Assembly: GCF_021129215.1 (NCBI RefSeq)
Contig: NZ_JAJOLP010000001.1
Location: forward strand, 124,001 to 188,000
Direction of reading: 5' to 3'
Length of the DNA stretch: 64,000 nucleotides
Source: Agromyces sp. S2-1-8
Lineage (GTDB): Bacteria > Actinomycetota > Actinomycetes > Actinomycetales > Microbacteriaceae
Part shown: positions 26,791 through 35,652 of the stretch, piece after piece
How the letters are laid out: the number at the start of each line of letters is the position of its first letter
Position numbering within the stretch: the first letter of the stretch is position 1
Translations under genes and position numbers: made by a program
Notes under the pieces: model-generated
The model's input: the letters and a program-made list of their open reading frames with translations, nothing else
Told to the model about the DNA's origin: nothing
Databases searched by the model: none

Positions 26791-28836
26791 TCATGACGGC
26801 ACGTGCGCACGGAGGTAGGCGGCCTGGTCGTCGGGGATCGTGGGAACCGGGACCGTCACGTCGGAGCCGCGCCACGCCGACGGGTTGACGCTGAGCGCCG
26901 AGTCGATGAGCGAGCGCGAGACGACCTCATGGCGCGTGAAGCGGATACCGCCGAACGCGTTGAGCTCGAAGTCGCCGACGAACTCCCAGTCGCCGTTGCC
27001 GACCGGGTCGAACGCCCCCTCGTAGTGGTAGCTCAGCGGCCACGATCGAGGGTCGGTGCCGGTCGGGATCCGGTTCACGGCCGTGATGACCATGCTCGCC
27101 GAGGAGTGCGACCAGTCGCTCGTCTCCGACAGGTCGCGCGAGACGATCGGCGTCGACATCTCGCCGTAGTCGTTGCCCTCCCACGAGACGGTGAGCGTGG
27201 CGTGGGCGGTGCCGACCCTGATCTGCGGGAACCGGAACAGCTCGCGCGTGAACGCGTGCTTCGGTCGCATCGCGCCCGGCATCTGCAGCCGCGCCTCGGG
27301 GGTCAGCAGCCGCTGCTGCTTGTCGTAGCTCACCGAGAGCGTGCCGCCGGGGAACGCGTTGACCTGGGTCTGCACGATCGACGCCGCGGCGAGGCCCACC
27401 TGGATCGCCTCGGCGGCGGTCAGCAGCGCGGCCGGGTTCTGCTGGTAGGCGTACTCGCGCACCTCGCGCGAGGCCGGCACCGCGAGGGCGACCGCCCCCG
27501 TGAACAGCTCGGACTCGGCGCGCCGGCGCTCGGCGAGCGCCGCGCTGTCGACGACGCCCTGGGGGCTGCGCACCCGCACCCACTTGGCGATCTCGACGGG
27601 CACCTCGTCGAGACGCCCGTCCTCCAGCAGGCGCAGCACCGCCGAACGGCTGAAGGCGTGCGAGCCGATGCCGCACGCGAAGCTCACGATGGCGTCGACC
27701 TGGTGCTGTGCGAGAGGGTGCGCGATCTTCAGCGAGATGAAGTCCTCGGCCGAGGCGATCCGCCGGGCCAGTTCCGCATCGCCTGCGTCGCCGGGCGGCA
27801 GCAACGGGCGCTCCCAGCGGGTGACGAACGCCCGGCCGGCCGGCGACACCGCGCGGGCGACCGACAGCGACCCCGACCATCGGCTCCCGGCTCGGGCGGC
27901 GGGCCGGCGGCGGTCGCCGGTCGGTGCCGGCAGCACCGTGGTCATGAGCATCGACTGAGCCGAAGCCGTCGGCGCGGGAAGCGTGTCGGTCGAGACGGTC
28001 AGCGCGCCGGCGCCGACGACCTCGGGTCGGCTGTCGCGAACGAAGTCCCACTCGGCGAAGTCGACCTGGCCGGCCAGCAGCGACGCCGGGAACGGCAGGG
28101 CGGCGATCAGGCCGCGCACGATGCCGTTCATGCTGGCGATCGCGCTGCGATAGGCGCCGGTCGCGGCGGCCTCGAAGGTGGCGCCGCCCTTCCACGCCGT
28201 CCAGAAGAAGTGCGTCGTCGGCTCGGGCAGGTAGTTGTTCGCGTGCGTGCCGACGCTCGTGCGGGCGCCGACGTGCAGCCAGGCGCCGTTGAGGCTCGAG
28301 CCGACGCAGTTCATCATGTAGACGCTGCGCAGGTTGAGCGGTCCGCCGAACTCGGTGCGCAGCGAGCGGACCCGATCGGCGTCGACGCGGCCCTCCGCAT
28401 CGATGTAGCGGCCCTCGTTGCCGTGCGTCAGGATCAGCAGGTCGACGACGCGGCCCGCTCGCGTGGCGTCGAAGAGCGTCGATCGGAGCTCGGCGAACGT
28501 CGCCGTGGAGTCGCGCAGCACCGTGACCTCGCCGTAGACGTCGGGCTTGGCCGCGCCGAACTGCTGCACAGCGAGTTCGGCCGACTCGATCAGGGTGTCG
28601 GTGGCGCGGCGCAGGCCGTCTTCGACGGCGGCGACGAGCCGGGCCCGCATCGCATCGGAGAGCACGGTGTCGGCGCCGGGCACGGCGCGGATCACGCGGT
28701 CGACCAGGTCGGGGATGCCGAGGTCGATGCCGCCGTTCTCGATGAGCACGACGAGCTGGCGGTCGGCGGCGCTCTGGGCGCGCGCCCAGCCGACACCGGG
28801 ACGCCGTCCCGGTGCAGCGGCGAATGCGGTTGGCAT
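26791..28836 (-). CDS. caspase-like (clan CD) plus lysozyme-like domain protein, unknown system
   Basis: A 681-residue protein whose ATG follows GGAAGGA. Residues ~25-270 resemble a caspase/CHAT-type fold, with His138 in LLILTHGNEG and Cys177 in VYMMNCVGSS after hydrophobic strands, spaced as a clan CD dyad. Residues ~335-450 resemble GH24 phage lysozyme: an FEG-like TRWER with Glu342, QHQVDAIVSFACGIGSHAF and ALAERRRAESELF. The TIGYG segment of true GH24 enzymes is missing, so catalysis is doubtful. The last ~200 residues are beta-rich and unrecognised. No signal peptide is seen. It is the last gene of a nine-gene operon. Confidence 0.6.
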   Translation of the reverse strand: MPTAFAAAPGRRPGVGWARAQSAADRQLVVLIENGGIDLGIPDLVDRVIRAVPGADTVLSDAMRARLVAAVEDGLRRATDTLIESAELAVQQFGAAKPDVYGEVTVLRDSTATFAELRSTLFDATRAGRVVDLLILTHGNEGRYIDAEGRVDADRVRSLRTEFGGPLNLRSVYMMNCVGSSLNGAWLHVGARTSVGTHANNYLPEPTTHFFWTAWKGGATFEAAATGAYRSAIASMNGIVRGLIAALPFPASLLAGQVDFAEWDFVRDSRPEVVGAGALTVSTDTLPAPTASAQSMLMTTVLPAPTGDRRRPAARAGSRWSGSLSVARAVSPAGRAFVTRWERPLLPPGDAGDAELARRIASAEDFISLKIAHPLAQHQVDAIVSFACGIGSHAFSRSAVLRLLEDGRLDEVPVEIAKWVRVRSPQGVVDSAALAERRRAESELFTGAVALAVPASREVREYAYQQNPAALLTAAEAIQVGLAAASIVQTQVNAFPGGTLSVSYDKQQRLLTPEARLQMPGAMRPKHAFTRELFRFPQIRVGTAHATLTVSWEGNDYGEMSTPIVSRDLSETSDWSHSSASMVITAVNRIPTGTDPRSWPLSYHYEGAFDPVGNGDWEFVGDFELNAFGGIRFTRHEVVSRSLIDSALSVNPSAWRGSDVTVPVPTIPDDQAAYLRAHVPS

Positions 28837-28856
28837 GATCGTTCCTTCCGGCTGCG

Positions 28857-31088
28857 TCAGGCTCGGCGCAGGTGGCCGCCGCCGACGAGTTCGGCGATGA
28901 GCTGGTCGAGTTGCGCGGTGATGAGGTCGGCGGCCGCGTTGCTGAGCACGGTCGAGCCCGGCGTCGTGTACGTCTGCAACGCCGTGCGCAGGACGGTGAG
29001 CCCGGCCGAGGTCGGTTCGGGCGTGAAGCGCCAGACCCGGTCGACGAGCGCGCCGAGGTCGGCTCCGGAGGCGAGGATCGCGGGATCGCGCAGGTCGGCG
29101 ACCGACTGCGCGACGGCCTGCTTCATCACCGCGAGCGTCGACGACTCGAGCGCCTCGTCGCCGTGCAGGCGCCACGGGACCGCCCCGGCGTTGTTGCCGA
29201 CCATCACACCGGTGCTGTTGAGATGGTCGTGCAGTGCCTTGACCGCGACGTTGGCGATCTTCTCCGGTTCCTGCTCGGCGGCGCGCTGCAGCAGCGTCGC
29301 GAACCGCGACGCGCTGTTGATGTTGGCGTGCCAGCCGACACCGCCGATGCCGATGGTCGGGTCGGCCTGCTCGAGCTCGCTGAACCGGCGGGCGACCTCG
29401 CCGGTGAATGCGCGGTTCGCGACGCGGGTGAAGAACGCCTGCCCGGCGGCGTTGAGGCTGCTGCCGTGGTAGAACTCGCGCCGGAACGCGTCGATCACGA
29501 CCTCCTTGTTGACGAGGTGACCCGATGCGAACGCGTCGGTCAGGAAGTGGTCGGCGAACGCGTTGACGATGAGGGCGCTCTCGAGGGTCGGCGTACCGCT
29601 CGGGTTCGCGAGATGCAGCCGCTGCGACTCACGCAGGGCCTGCTGGTGCAGTTCGGCGTAGCGCGCCCGGTTGTCGCCGTGCGCCTGCGGGAAGCTCACC
29701 TCGATGACCGAGGGCGGCGCGAAGTGCGTGTAGTTCGTCGCCGCGAGGCGCAGGTAGCGCCCGCCCGTCGCCGTCGACCAGTCGGTCTCGGTCACTGGGT
29801 CGTTCCCGGTGCTCGTGCGGTAGTGCGCCGCGCTGCGTCGGATGTGGCCGCGCAGCGCGGTGAGCTCGCGCTCGGAGGCGCCGAGCAGGTCGGCGGGGTT
29901 CTCGAAGAAGTCGGGCATCGCGACGAGGTCGCCGTACGTGAAGTCGACGTTCGCGATGCGCAGCGGCACCGTGCCGACGTCGTCGCCGGAGCGCACGTGC
30001 TCCCCCGTGTCGAAGAACGGCCGGCTGAGGTCGGGGCCGACGAGGCGGCCGACGTCGCCGAGCCGCACCGACGCGCCGCGATCGGTGGCCGCGCCGAGCG
30101 CGCCCCACACCGGGGTCGCCTGCGCCGGCGCTGCGGGAGCGGCCGCGCGCGTGTCGTCGATCGCGGAGAGGTCCTCGATGAACTCGCGCTGTCCGGCATG
30201 CACGGGCCCGGCCGCGGCCTGCGCGCGTCGTGCGGCGGCGGTGCCGGGCGCGGGCGCACCACGTCGCGACGCCTCCTCGTCGAAGCGGTCGAACCGGCGC
30301 TGCAGCTCGACGCTGCCGAGGTCGAAGCTGTTCGCGTAGGCCATGCTCTCGGCGATGCGGTCGAAGATCGCCTGCTCGTTCTTGGCCGGGTCGACGGGTG
30401 GCGGGGGCGGGGGCGGCGAGCCGTCGCGGTCGCGCATGCCGCCCATCGACGGGTCGAACACCTTGCGGCCGGTGAGGATGGCCTGCATGTCGGCCGCGAG
30501 GTCGTCTTCGGCGACGCTCGGCTTCGAGGGCGCGAACGCGGGTTCGGGTGAGGATGTCTCCGGCAGCGCCGGCGGTGCCGGGAGCGGCTCGGCGGCCGTC
30601 GGCGCGGGAGCGGACGCCGACGGGGCGGCGGCGGGCGACGGCGCGACCGACGGCGACGCCCCGCCCGGCGCCGGCGTCTCCACCGACGGCGGAGCGGCGG
30701 GCGCAGAGGGCGACGTCGGCGTCGCCGAAGACGGAGTCGGCACGGTCGCCGCGGCGTACGGGTCGGGTGCGACCGGCGCCTCGGGGGTGCGGACGGTGTC
30801 GGCGGGTGCGGGCGGCGTCGACGCCGAGGCATCCGGGGTCGCTGGTGCCGCACCCGGGGCGCCCGGCGCCGAGGGTGGCGTGGCGAGCGGTGCCGGCACG
30901 GGCTCTCCGCGCTCGACGACGTACTCCTCGAAGGGCTGCCCGCCCTGTTCCATCACCTCGGTGCCGGGGTCGACGGAGAGCGTCACGGCCCGGCTCCGCC
31001 GCGCCGGTGCCGGCGGTCGCCCGCTCGCGTAGCTCGAACGCAACAGCCGCGCGAAGTCGGCGTCCCTGCTCTGCGGTCTCGAATACAT
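28857..31088 (-). CDS. large Ala/Pro-rich protein with putative metal-dependent hydrolase domain
   Basis: A 743-residue protein. Residues ~1-220 are low-complexity Ala/Pro/Ser, then a helical segment. The C-terminal half contains ADHFLTDAFASGHL near residues 512-525, an H-x3-D-x5-H pattern like the zinc sites of phospholipase C/S1-P1 nuclease folds. It also has MPDFFENPADLLG and NYTHFAPPSVIEV; further His residues occur in WHANIN. GAGGG precedes the ATG at 31088. The gap to the next gene is 20 bp. No signal peptide or membrane helix is seen. The enzymatic call rests on one motif and needs a structure prediction. Confidence 0.5.
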   Translation of the reverse strand: MYSRPQSRDADFARLLRSSYASGRPPAPARRSRAVTLSVDPGTEVMEQGGQPFEEYVVERGEPVPAPLATPPSAPGAPGAAPATPDASASTPPAPADTVRTPEAPVAPDPYAAATVPTPSSATPTSPSAPAAPPSVETPAPGGASPSVAPSPAAAPSASAPAPTAAEPLPAPPALPETSSPEPAFAPSKPSVAEDDLAADMQAILTGRKVFDPSMGGMRDRDGSPPPPPPPVDPAKNEQAIFDRIAESMAYANSFDLGSVELQRRFDRFDEEASRRGAPAPGTAAARRAQAAAGPVHAGQREFIEDLSAIDDTRAAAPAAPAQATPVWGALGAATDRGASVRLGDVGRLVGPDLSRPFFDTGEHVRSGDDVGTVPLRIANVDFTYGDLVAMPDFFENPADLLGASERELTALRGHIRRSAAHYRTSTGNDPVTETDWSTATGGRYLRLAATNYTHFAPPSVIEVSFPQAHGDNRARYAELHQQALRESQRLHLANPSGTPTLESALIVNAFADHFLTDAFASGHLVNKEVVIDAFRREFYHGSSLNAAGQAFFTRVANRAFTGEVARRFSELEQADPTIGIGGVGWHANINSASRFATLLQRAAEQEPEKIANVAVKALHDHLNSTGVMVGNNAGAVPWRLHGDEALESSTLAVMKQAVAQSVADLRDPAILASGADLGALVDRVWRFTPEPTSAGLTVLRTALQTYTTPGSTVLSNAAADLITAQLDQLIAELVGGGHLRRA

Positions 31089-31093
31089 GACCC

Positions 31094-31825
31094 TCACGCC
31101 CTCACGTTGACTCGGACGACGGCGAACTGGTCGAACGTCACGACCACCTCGTTGTCGGCGGTGAGCGGATGCTCCTCGTCGAGGAGCAGGCTCAGGTGCG
31201 CCGGCCCCCGCGACAGCACCTCGACGAGCTCGCCGTTCAGCACGGCGACCGGCTCGAACGAGGCGTCGACGGCCAGGTTGCGCCCCTCGAGCAGGAGCAC
31301 CGGTCCGCCCTCGGACTGCGACAGGCTGACCCCGTCGATCGATGGCGCCGACTTGCTGCGCCGAGACTGCTGGATCTTGCGCGCGATCTGGCTGTAGTCG
31401 ATCTCGGAGTCGGTGACCGCGCCCAGGTCGACCTTGCGCGCCTCGAGCTCCTTGAGGTCGTCGAGCGAGTTGACGCCGATGCGGCGCAGCTTGGTGCGCG
31501 TCTGCTCGTCGACCTCGAGCGGGTCGATCGCGTCGACCGGCGCGGTGCCGCGCGCCTTCGTGCTGGCCCGCACCTGCTGGTCGGTGATCGAGTTCAGCTG
31601 GATCGTGAGCTTCGACGCGCCCTCCTCGCCGGGCTGCGCGGTGACGAACCGTACGGAGCCGTCGGCGTAGCTCGGGAAGGCGTTCACGTCGAGCGCCACC
31701 TCCTTCACCGAGTAGCTCAGGGGCTTGTTGATCGCCTTCACGGCGAGCGTCTCGCGGGTCTTGTCGAGCTCGACGACGAGCGAGTCCACGAAGTCCTCGA
31801 GGCGCCACGGCGAGTTCTCAGCCAT
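31094..31825 (-). CDS. unknown protein with helix-hairpin-helix-like and IPT-like segments
   Basis: A 243-residue protein with no recognised family. The N-terminal ~95 residues are beta-rich (LSYSVKEVALDVNAFPSYADGSV). LRRIGVNSLDDLKELEARKV (about 125-145) is a helix-hairpin-helix-like turn. The C-terminal ~80 residues read as an Ig/IPT-like sandwich (VLLLEGRNLAVDASFEPVAVLNG). AGGAG precedes the ATG. The start overlaps the preceding gene by 8 bp, so the two are translationally coupled. It is probably a structural or adaptor component. Confidence 0.6.
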   Translation of the reverse strand: MAENSPWRLEDFVDSLVVELDKTRETLAVKAINKPLSYSVKEVALDVNAFPSYADGSVRFVTAQPGEEGASKLTIQLNSITDQQVRASTKARGTAPVDAIDPLEVDEQTRTKLRRIGVNSLDDLKELEARKVDLGAVTDSEIDYSQIARKIQQSRRSKSAPSIDGVSLSQSEGGPVLLLEGRNLAVDASFEPVAVLNGELVEVLSRGPAHLSLLLDEEHPLTADNEVVVTFDQFAVVRVNVRA

Positions 31826-32081
31826 CGTCCGGCTCCTGCTCGACGACGATGCGGATGGCGTGGAACACCGGGAGGTCGGCGGTCGCGACGTGGTAAAGCG
31901 GGGGCACCATGCCGATCTCGATCGAGGAGCCGCGCACCGTGAGGTCGAGCTCGATCGGCGTCTCGACCTCGCAGCCGACGATGGTCGTGCGCACTCCCGC
32001 CTCGCGGTCGTCGATCGGCGGCGCGAGCGGCAGCAGCCCGGGCAGCATCTCGTGCAGCGGCACGAACGCCTCGTCCATCAT
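31818..32081 (-). CDS. small protein of unknown function in the same operon
   Basis: An 87-residue acidic beta-rich protein starting MMDEAFVPLHEMLPGLLPL. It overlaps the upstream gene's stop by 4 bp and the downstream gene's start by 8 bp, with GGGAG as ribosome site. No family is recognised. Being locked between coupled genes suggests fixed stoichiometry with its neighbours. Confidence 0.65.
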   Translation of the reverse strand: MMDEAFVPLHEMLPGLLPLAPPIDDREAGVRTTIVGCEVETPIELDLTVRGSSIEIGMVPPLYHVATADLPVFHAIRIVVEQEPDDG

Positions 32082-34549
32082 GCGCTCCCGTCGATCACGG
32101 CCGACGCGGGCTCGAGCCCGGCCTTCGTCTCGAACACGACCTCGTACCCGTCGAAGGCGTAGCCCGACGCGGTGGGCTCGGCCGATTCCTCGTCGACCGA
32201 CGCGGCGAGGCCGAGCAGCCGGACGGCCTCGATCACCGGGAACCGCACCTCCTCGTCGGCGGTCGCGAGCACCTGCCCGTAGGGGTCGACCTCGGTCGCC
32301 GAGGCGAGGGTGAAGCTCCGCAGCCCGAGCACCGGCACGGCCCACAGCACGCCGCGGGTGTTGCGGCGGCCCTCGAACCGCACGTTCGCGACCGCGTCGC
32401 CGCCCTGCGCCGCGAGCCAGGCCGGCGCGGCGAACGCCGCCACGACCTCTGGGGCGAGCGGTTGCCCGCCGTCCCAGAGCGGGAGCAGCGCGTTGAGCTC
32501 GTGCACGCTGACCTCGAGGCCGGCCTTGAACCGCCCGGCGGTGAGCCGGCGAACCCCCTCGCCCTGCGGCCTCAGCTCGGAGCGGGTCTGCATGAGCCCG
32601 TTGCCCCGGTCGGCGGCGGTGAGGACGACGGAGTACCGGGTCGCGGCGTCGAACCCCCACAGGGGCAGCTCGCGGTCGTCGGCGTCGGTGCTCGCCCACA
32701 CGCGGTTCCAGAACGACCGGAACCTGGCCATGTCGGTGAGCTCCCTCGGCTCGCCCGCGACGCCGCCGCGCGCCCGCACGCTGCGCACGGCCCCGAGCAC
32801 GATGCGCGTCGCGCTCGACGCCTGGTAGACGCTGCTCCGGCCCGGCCAGCGGAGCGACGCGGTGACCTCGAGGTCGACCTCGTGCGGCAACGCGGCGAGC
32901 TCGGCAGGGGTCAGTGCCACGCTGATCGGCGTGCCCGGCGCGAGGCCGGTGAGCCGCTGCGTCCGCTCGACGAGCCTCGTACTCCCGCCCGGCTCGCCGA
33001 TCGCGACGTCGAGCACGGCTCGCGGCAGCGGCGTCGTCGGGCCGTCGGTGCCGACGTCGAGCCGGAACCGCAGCGTGACCGCCTGCCCGGCGGCGAACAC
33101 GGGGCGCGGGCCGCCGAGCCGCGGCAGCGGCGGGGCGAGCACCGGCGCGAGCACGGCCCGGCTCGCGGTGGCGGTGGTCGCCGCCGTGGTCGTGCGCGTG
33201 CCGTCGAGGCTCGAGGTGCCGCTCACCGCGCCCGGCGCGGGACCCGTTGAAGCCGCGGGGGGCGCGGCGGCGCTTGCGGCGGGTGCGGCCGCGGCCGCCG
33301 GGGTGCCGCTCGGCGCGGCGACCGCCGGGGCGGCACCGAGCAGGCGGCGGAGCTCTTCGATCGCGTCGACCGACTCGCCGCCCGGGCTCCCCGCGGCGCC
33401 GGTCGCGGCGCCGTCGCCGCCCGGCGCGGCGCCGGTCGCTCCCCCACCGCCCGGCGCCGCCGCTGCGAGCAACTGCAGCAGCCGCATGCGATCGGCCGAG
33501 CCGAGCACCTCGGTCACGAGCCGCAGGTGGTCGGTACGACGTTGGGCGCGTTGCGCCGCAGCCGCGTTCACGAGCTGCGGGAGTGCGCTGAGCACCGAGC
33601 CCGCGAGCCCCGCGAGGATCGCGTCGTCGATGCCGGCGATCATGGCGCGCGCCGGTGCGACGCCCCAGTCGATGCGCATCGACTCGGGCGTGGCGAACAG
33701 GTCGCCGCCGGCCGGAACCGGGTCGTGCGGCGTCGCGAAGAGGTCGGCGCCCGGCGCCGCGGGCGCGGGCGCGGCGTGGGCCGCCGAGGCATCCGCCGTC
33801 GCCGGTGCCGTCGCCGACGGAGCCGGCACCGGCGAGACCGGCGCCGCAGCCGCCGCCCCTGTCGCGGGCGACGCGACGGCCCCGAGCACGCTGCGCAGCA
33901 GTTGCGCGAGCGTGTCGGGCGAGAGGGCGGATGCGTCGCCGCCGGTGCCCGACGCACCGCCGGCGCCGCCCGGGCCGAGCAGCTGCTGCAGCACGGGCCC
34001 CGCGACGCGCACCAGCGTGCCGAGCAGGTCGTCCATCGACGCGGGCCGGCTGTACGTCTCGCGTGCGCTGCAGGTCGCGACCGCGGTGCGGGCGCTGCGC
34101 GGCATCGGCGCCGCGCCCGGTGCGCCGACCGGCGCCGGCTCGCTCGACGACGCGCTCATCGCGAACCCCGATTCGGGAGCGCTGCCCCAAGCGTCGACGC
34201 GGTCGTCGTCGCCCGGCGCGTCCACGAAGGCGCCCAGCCGCACCGGCCGCGAGAATGCGGGTGCGCGACCGTCGGGCGCCGCGGCGCTCTGCACCTGCAC
34301 GAGGCTGCGCGGCTCGGTGACCGCCGACTCCTCGAGAAGGTACCGGGTGCGGGTGTCGAGATGACGCCCGGCGCGGGGATTGCGACGCCATTCGCTGCGC
34401 CAGTACGGGCCGTCGAGCACGACGACCCCGTCGACGGTGCGCACCTGGGTGCCGAGCAGCACCCGGAAGTACGGGCTCGTGCCCGTGTCGATCTCGAAGA
34501 CCCGTGCCTGCCCATCACCGTCCTCCTCCCGAAGCAGTGCAAGCGCCAT
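32078..34549 (-). CDS. 823-residue modular protein of unknown function
   Basis: An N-terminal ~95-residue domain (ARVFEIDTGTSPYFRVLLG, WRSEWRRNPRAGRHLDTRTR) has no family I recognise. Ala/Gly/Pro-rich linkers (about 130-270 and 340-455) flank a helical block (AIDDAILAGLAGSVLSALPQLV region). The C-terminal ~350 residues look like two beta-sandwich domains followed by a folded unit with LWGFDAATRYSVVL and VSVHELNALLPLWDGG. There is no signal peptide. It may be a scaffold connecting the smaller parts. The following small gene overlaps it by 4 bp. Confidence 0.6.
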   Translation of the reverse strand: MALALLREEDGDGQARVFEIDTGTSPYFRVLLGTQVRTVDGVVVLDGPYWRSEWRRNPRAGRHLDTRTRYLLEESAVTEPRSLVQVQSAAAPDGRAPAFSRPVRLGAFVDAPGDDDRVDAWGSAPESGFAMSASSSEPAPVGAPGAAPMPRSARTAVATCSARETYSRPASMDDLLGTLVRVAGPVLQQLLGPGGAGGASGTGGDASALSPDTLAQLLRSVLGAVASPATGAAAAAPVSPVPAPSATAPATADASAAHAAPAPAAPGADLFATPHDPVPAGGDLFATPESMRIDWGVAPARAMIAGIDDAILAGLAGSVLSALPQLVNAAAAQRAQRRTDHLRLVTEVLGSADRMRLLQLLAAAAPGGGGATGAAPGGDGAATGAAGSPGGESVDAIEELRRLLGAAPAVAAPSGTPAAAAAPAASAAAPPAASTGPAPGAVSGTSSLDGTRTTTAATTATASRAVLAPVLAPPLPRLGGPRPVFAAGQAVTLRFRLDVGTDGPTTPLPRAVLDVAIGEPGGSTRLVERTQRLTGLAPGTPISVALTPAELAALPHEVDLEVTASLRWPGRSSVYQASSATRIVLGAVRSVRARGGVAGEPRELTDMARFRSFWNRVWASTDADDRELPLWGFDAATRYSVVLTAADRGNGLMQTRSELRPQGEGVRRLTAGRFKAGLEVSVHELNALLPLWDGGQPLAPEVVAAFAAPAWLAAQGGDAVANVRFEGRRNTRGVLWAVPVLGLRSFTLASATEVDPYGQVLATADEEVRFPVIEAVRLLGLAASVDEESAEPTASGYAFDGYEVVFETKAGLEPASAVIDGSA

Positions 34550-34561
34550 GAGCGGTCGCCC

Positions 34562-35617
34562 CTATCGGCGGGCGGGGGCCGCCCCTCCCGGTGCGGCGCC
34601 GGGGGCGGCGCCCTGCCCGGGCGGCAGCGCCGCGACGCCGCCGTCGGCGTACATGGTCGCGAAGTTGTCGAGCTTGAAGTAGTCGGTCTTGAACTGGATG
34701 TTCACCTTGCCGGTGAGCTTGGCCGACAGCGTGTCGGTCGCCTCCTTCTGCGAGGTGTTCACCTGGATGTTCGTGTTCGTCATGCTCATGCTGCCGCTCG
34801 GGCCGCCGAAGAGGCCGCCGAGGGGCGGGTCGTACGACGCCTCGACGTTGACGACGTTGACGTTCTGGTCCTGGTGCGACGCCTGCGACTTGCGGTTCGC
34901 GGTGATCATGAACTCCACGCCCGCCTCGATGACGCCCTTCTCGACCACGAGCCGGGTGACGCCCATGAGCAGCACCTCGCGCAGTGCGGCGCGGTGCTCC
35001 TTGGCCATGTTGATCTTCGCCTCGAGGATGTGCCGCTTCACCTCGGAGTCCTCGGGGTCGACCTTGTCGCCCTCGGGCGTGGTGAGCGCCATCTTCTGCG
35101 AGCCGTCGGCGGCGCGCTCGGTCGTGACGCCGTACTGCGCCCCCCGCGTCTCGGCGAGTTTCAGGAACGACTCGTCGTCCTTGATCTTGGTGATGAAGTC
35201 GGCGGTCGACTTCGTCGCCTCCTTCATGAGCTTGATGTACGAGTCGGTCTGCTCCTTCATGACCTTCAGGTTCGCGTTGAACACCGCCTTCATCAGGTCG
35301 GCGACGAACTGCGGGAAGTCGACGCTGTCGACGAGTTCGTTGAACGCCTCGGTCGAGCCCTCGAATCCCGGGCGGTACCCCTCGAAGCCCATCTCCTCGC
35401 CCGAGTCGGTCGCCATCGCCTTGGCGACGTCGCGCGGGGCGAGACCCCGGCGGGCGCGTTCGCGATCGATCTCCTCCTCGACGAGGGAGAGGTAGACGCT
35501 CTGCTGGTCGGCCAGCGACATCGCCTGGAAGGGCCCGCTCGGCGCGAGCACCTCGACGGCGGTGGCTCGGGCCAGCTGCAGGATCTCCGCATCGGAGGGC
35601 CGCGTGCTCTCGTTCAT
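34562..35617 (-). CDS. 351-residue helical protein of unknown function
   Basis: A charged, mostly helical protein. Repeated short helices include LKVMKEQTDSYIKLMKEATKS and AKINMAKEHRAALREVLLMG; one beta segment (VVEKGVIEAGVEFMITA) and a Pro/Gly/Ala tail of ~25 residues follow. GGAGCAGAGC precedes the ATG. It lies 35 bp after the 647-residue gene and 12 bp before the 823-residue gene. The lack of membrane helices or a signal and the long amphipathic helices suggest an oligomeric structural protein. No family is recognised. Confidence 0.65.
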   Translation of the reverse strand: MNESTRPSDAEILQLARATAVEVLAPSGPFQAMSLADQQSVYLSLVEEEIDRERARRGLAPRDVAKAMATDSGEEMGFEGYRPGFEGSTEAFNELVDSVDFPQFVADLMKAVFNANLKVMKEQTDSYIKLMKEATKSTADFITKIKDDESFLKLAETRGAQYGVTTERAADGSQKMALTTPEGDKVDPEDSEVKRHILEAKINMAKEHRAALREVLLMGVTRLVVEKGVIEAGVEFMITANRKSQASHQDQNVNVVNVEASYDPPLGGLFGGPSGSMSMTNTNIQVNTSQKEATDTLSAKLTGKVNIQFKTDYFKLDNFATMYADGGVAALPPGQGAAPGAAPGGAAPARR

Positions 35618-35652
35618 GCTCTGCTCCGTTTCCGTGCCGGCTCACCCGGAGC

